Shown piece after piece: positions 21,393 to 21,480 of a stretch of DNA of 21,480 nt. The first letter of the stretch is position 1; each line of letters opens with the position of its first letter. The notes under the pieces are model-generated. The model made no database searches. It saw only the letters and a program-made list of their open reading frames with translations, and was not told the origin of the DNA. Source of the stretch: a virus; IMG/VR virus record IMGVR_UViG_3300042486_000136, positions 1 through 21,480 of that record, one strand, 5' to 3'. A program made the position numbers and the translations under genes.

Positions 21393-21428
21393 TTTTTATA
21401 ACTTTTTTCTTGTAAATCGTTATAAAAA
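21393..21428. repeat. Ten-base perfect inverted repeat in the right-end leader
   Basis: TTTTTATAAC (21393-21402) and GTTATAAAAA (21419-21428) are separated by 16 bases in an AT-rich leader. As DNA it could be a two-half-site operator; as RNA it would be a weak AU hairpin. The 179 bases from 21302 to the window end hold no gene I can support and no clear promoter. Confidence 0.45.
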
Positions 21429-21480
21429 ACGCTTGATTATTGACCTAACATATGCTAAGAATTTCACCCCTATTTTTAGG

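Noticed and set aside
1-21480. tRNA genes, integrase and attachment site
   Set aside because: None was recognised: no cloverleaf with TTC-type arms and no recombinase motifs were seen in the gaps or frames. Lifestyle therefore cannot be judged from this window.

Overview
The window is the structural and packaging arm of a tailed siphophage (Caudoviricetes) genome that probably infects an actinobacterium. The host inference rests on a WhiB-family [4Fe-4S] regulator gene, found almost only in Actinobacteria and their phages. The fairly AT-rich sequence (by eye), rich in Lys and Asn codons, would fit an aquatic, low-GC actinobacterial host better than a soil Streptomyces or Mycobacterium; this is inference. 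No integrase, excisionase, tRNA or CRISPR is visible.

Every gene except whiB reads leftward (minus strand), so the genome is read from right to left. The right end (21.3-20.5 kb) holds two small unknown genes closed by a terminator. Then comes a GC-richer, repeat-bearing non-coding stretch (20.5-20.25 kb), a plausible packaging-initiation region, followed by small and large terminase subunits, a 45-residue double-membrane-segment protein and an HK97-type portal. Between portal and protease, where most siphophages have nothing, lie three appendage-like genes (114, 203 and 999 residues) that look like fibre components. A small coiled-coil protein, an S78 prohead protease carrying an extra N-terminal domain, a 53-residue protein, and the HK97-fold major capsid protein follow. 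The capsid gene is bracketed by terminators on both sides, so it may be a separate transcription unit.

Downstream of the capsid are a GT4-type glycosyltransferase, a head-tail connector, a tail terminator candidate, the major tail protein, a tail assembly chaperone with a programmed -1 frameshift (CCCAAAA), a gp10-like protein, a tape measure protein, a distal tail protein and a small lectin-like tail protein. The lysis group is an XhlA-like membrane protein, an M23 endopeptidase and a two-segment holin candidate. At the left end, whiB (rightward) converges on the holin gene, and a YqaJ-type recombination exonuclease begins leftward and leaves the window.

Many leftward genes are joined by one-base TAATG stop/start overlaps, which implies strong translational coupling. 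The points most worth a second look are the protease gene with a second, well-placed internal start; the whiB promoter with a palindrome filling its spacer and a probable leaderless start; the fibre genes inside the head module; and several unexplained palindromes, twin hairpins and direct repeats in the few intergenic gaps.
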